Of a stretch of 41,888 nucleotides of DNA, positions 41,595 through 41,888 are shown piece by piece. How positions within the stretch are numbered: the stretch's first letter is position 1; every line of letters starts with the position of its first letter. Source of the DNA: Caecibacter massiliensis (GTDB taxonomy: Bacteria; Bacillota; Negativicutes; Veillonellales; Megasphaeraceae). The notes under the pieces were generated by a model. That model saw nothing but the letters and a program-made list of their open reading frames with translations, was not told the DNA's origin and did not search any database. The stretch covers positions 2,607,197-2,649,084 of the forward strand of contig LT608311.1 of assembly GCA_900095875.1 (NCBI GenBank), written 5' to 3'. Position numbers and translations under genes: made by a program.

Positions 41595-41800
41595 GGCCAC
41601 ACGGCAGGAAACTTCTTTCCCCTGCCTCACCCAATCTGGCACCATCTGCCGCGTCGTCGTCGGTCACCATAGCCCCGCTATGGCTCCCTCCATCCTCCTT
41701 GCAGCTGATGCCATCTCGTGCGATTCAGGATAGAAAGCGTTTCCCGTCGTGTGGCCTGTAATGCTATTTTTTGTAAAGATAGTTGGTTCGACGAACCGGC
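41595..41800. repeat. Leader repeat, copy c
   Basis: Full-length form, more diverged (GGCCACACGGCAGGAAACTT start), with hairpin CATAGCCCCGCTATG and GTTCGACGAACCGGC end. It lies 58 nt upstream of the small gene at 41537. The rest of the window to 41888 has no supported gene. Confidence 0.8.
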
Positions 41801-41888
41801 AGTGTAGCAAGCTACCCCTGCGAAGGACCGCTTCTCAGGGACGGCAAAGATACCCTGCACGTCGAACCGGCTTCGTCAAACATCAAAC

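Noticed and set aside
41678-41860. 60-codon frame near the window end
   Set aside because: It lies within leader repeat copy c and its flank, with no start signal.

Overview
The window looks like a chromosomal segment of a Gram-negative-walled Firmicute of the class Negativicutes, probably Veillonellaceae and Megasphaera-like. This is inferred from gene content, not from a marker gene. ExbB/ExbD, a TonB-type anchor and an outer-membrane beta-barrel receptor require an outer membrane. RqcH, an Asp23/Gls24 domain, DUF1659/DUF2922 proteins and strong AGGAGG ribosome binding sites are Firmicute traits. Most of the sequence is GC-rich; a few AT-rich islands (1-600, 23750-25190, 37380-38650) look acquired.

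Layout. 1-604: one end of an IS200/IS605 element with an internally deleted tnpA and an open tnpB running off the edge. 627-3746: tatA, a split chromate-transporter pair, a divergent LysR regulator and an Frm2-like nitroreductase. 3880-20050 (minus strand): a very long corrinoid superoperon. A cobalamin riboswitch and terminator precede exbB, exbD, a TonB-anchor/BtuB-like receptor fusion, and btuF, btuC, btuD. These are followed by cbiD, L, F, G, H, J, ET, A, C and an MFS exporter. The cbi genes cover every step from cobalt-factor II to cobyrinate a,c-diamide. The chelatase and the later steps (CbiP, CbiB, CobU/S/T) are not in the window.

20044-23182: pepA, a PHP phosphoesterase and a P-loop ATPase fused to a Gls24 domain form another minus-strand operon. 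23284-26122: six copies of a ~230-bp, highly palindromic repeat, split 2+4 around a Panacea-type toxin-antitoxin pair. 26222-31613: rqcH, uup (ABC-F) and putP. 31667-36007: a three-gene operon of a tail-anchored coiled-coil protein and two different dynamin-like GTPases. 36193-38105: a truncated DUF1848 gene, a secreted LAS-type peptidase and an AT-rich helical-repeat orphan. 38654-41537: a small locus with a sigma-70-like factor, DUF2922, DUF1659, an amidase_3 and two small unknowns, with a second repeat family directly upstream of several of the genes.

The strongest candidates for something undescribed are the TonB-anchor/receptor fusion, the structured 230-bp repeat array with its toxin-antitoxin cargo, the two-dynamin membrane operon, and the leader repeats of the sigma-factor locus. 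All functions are assigned from sequence motifs read by eye; no database search was run.
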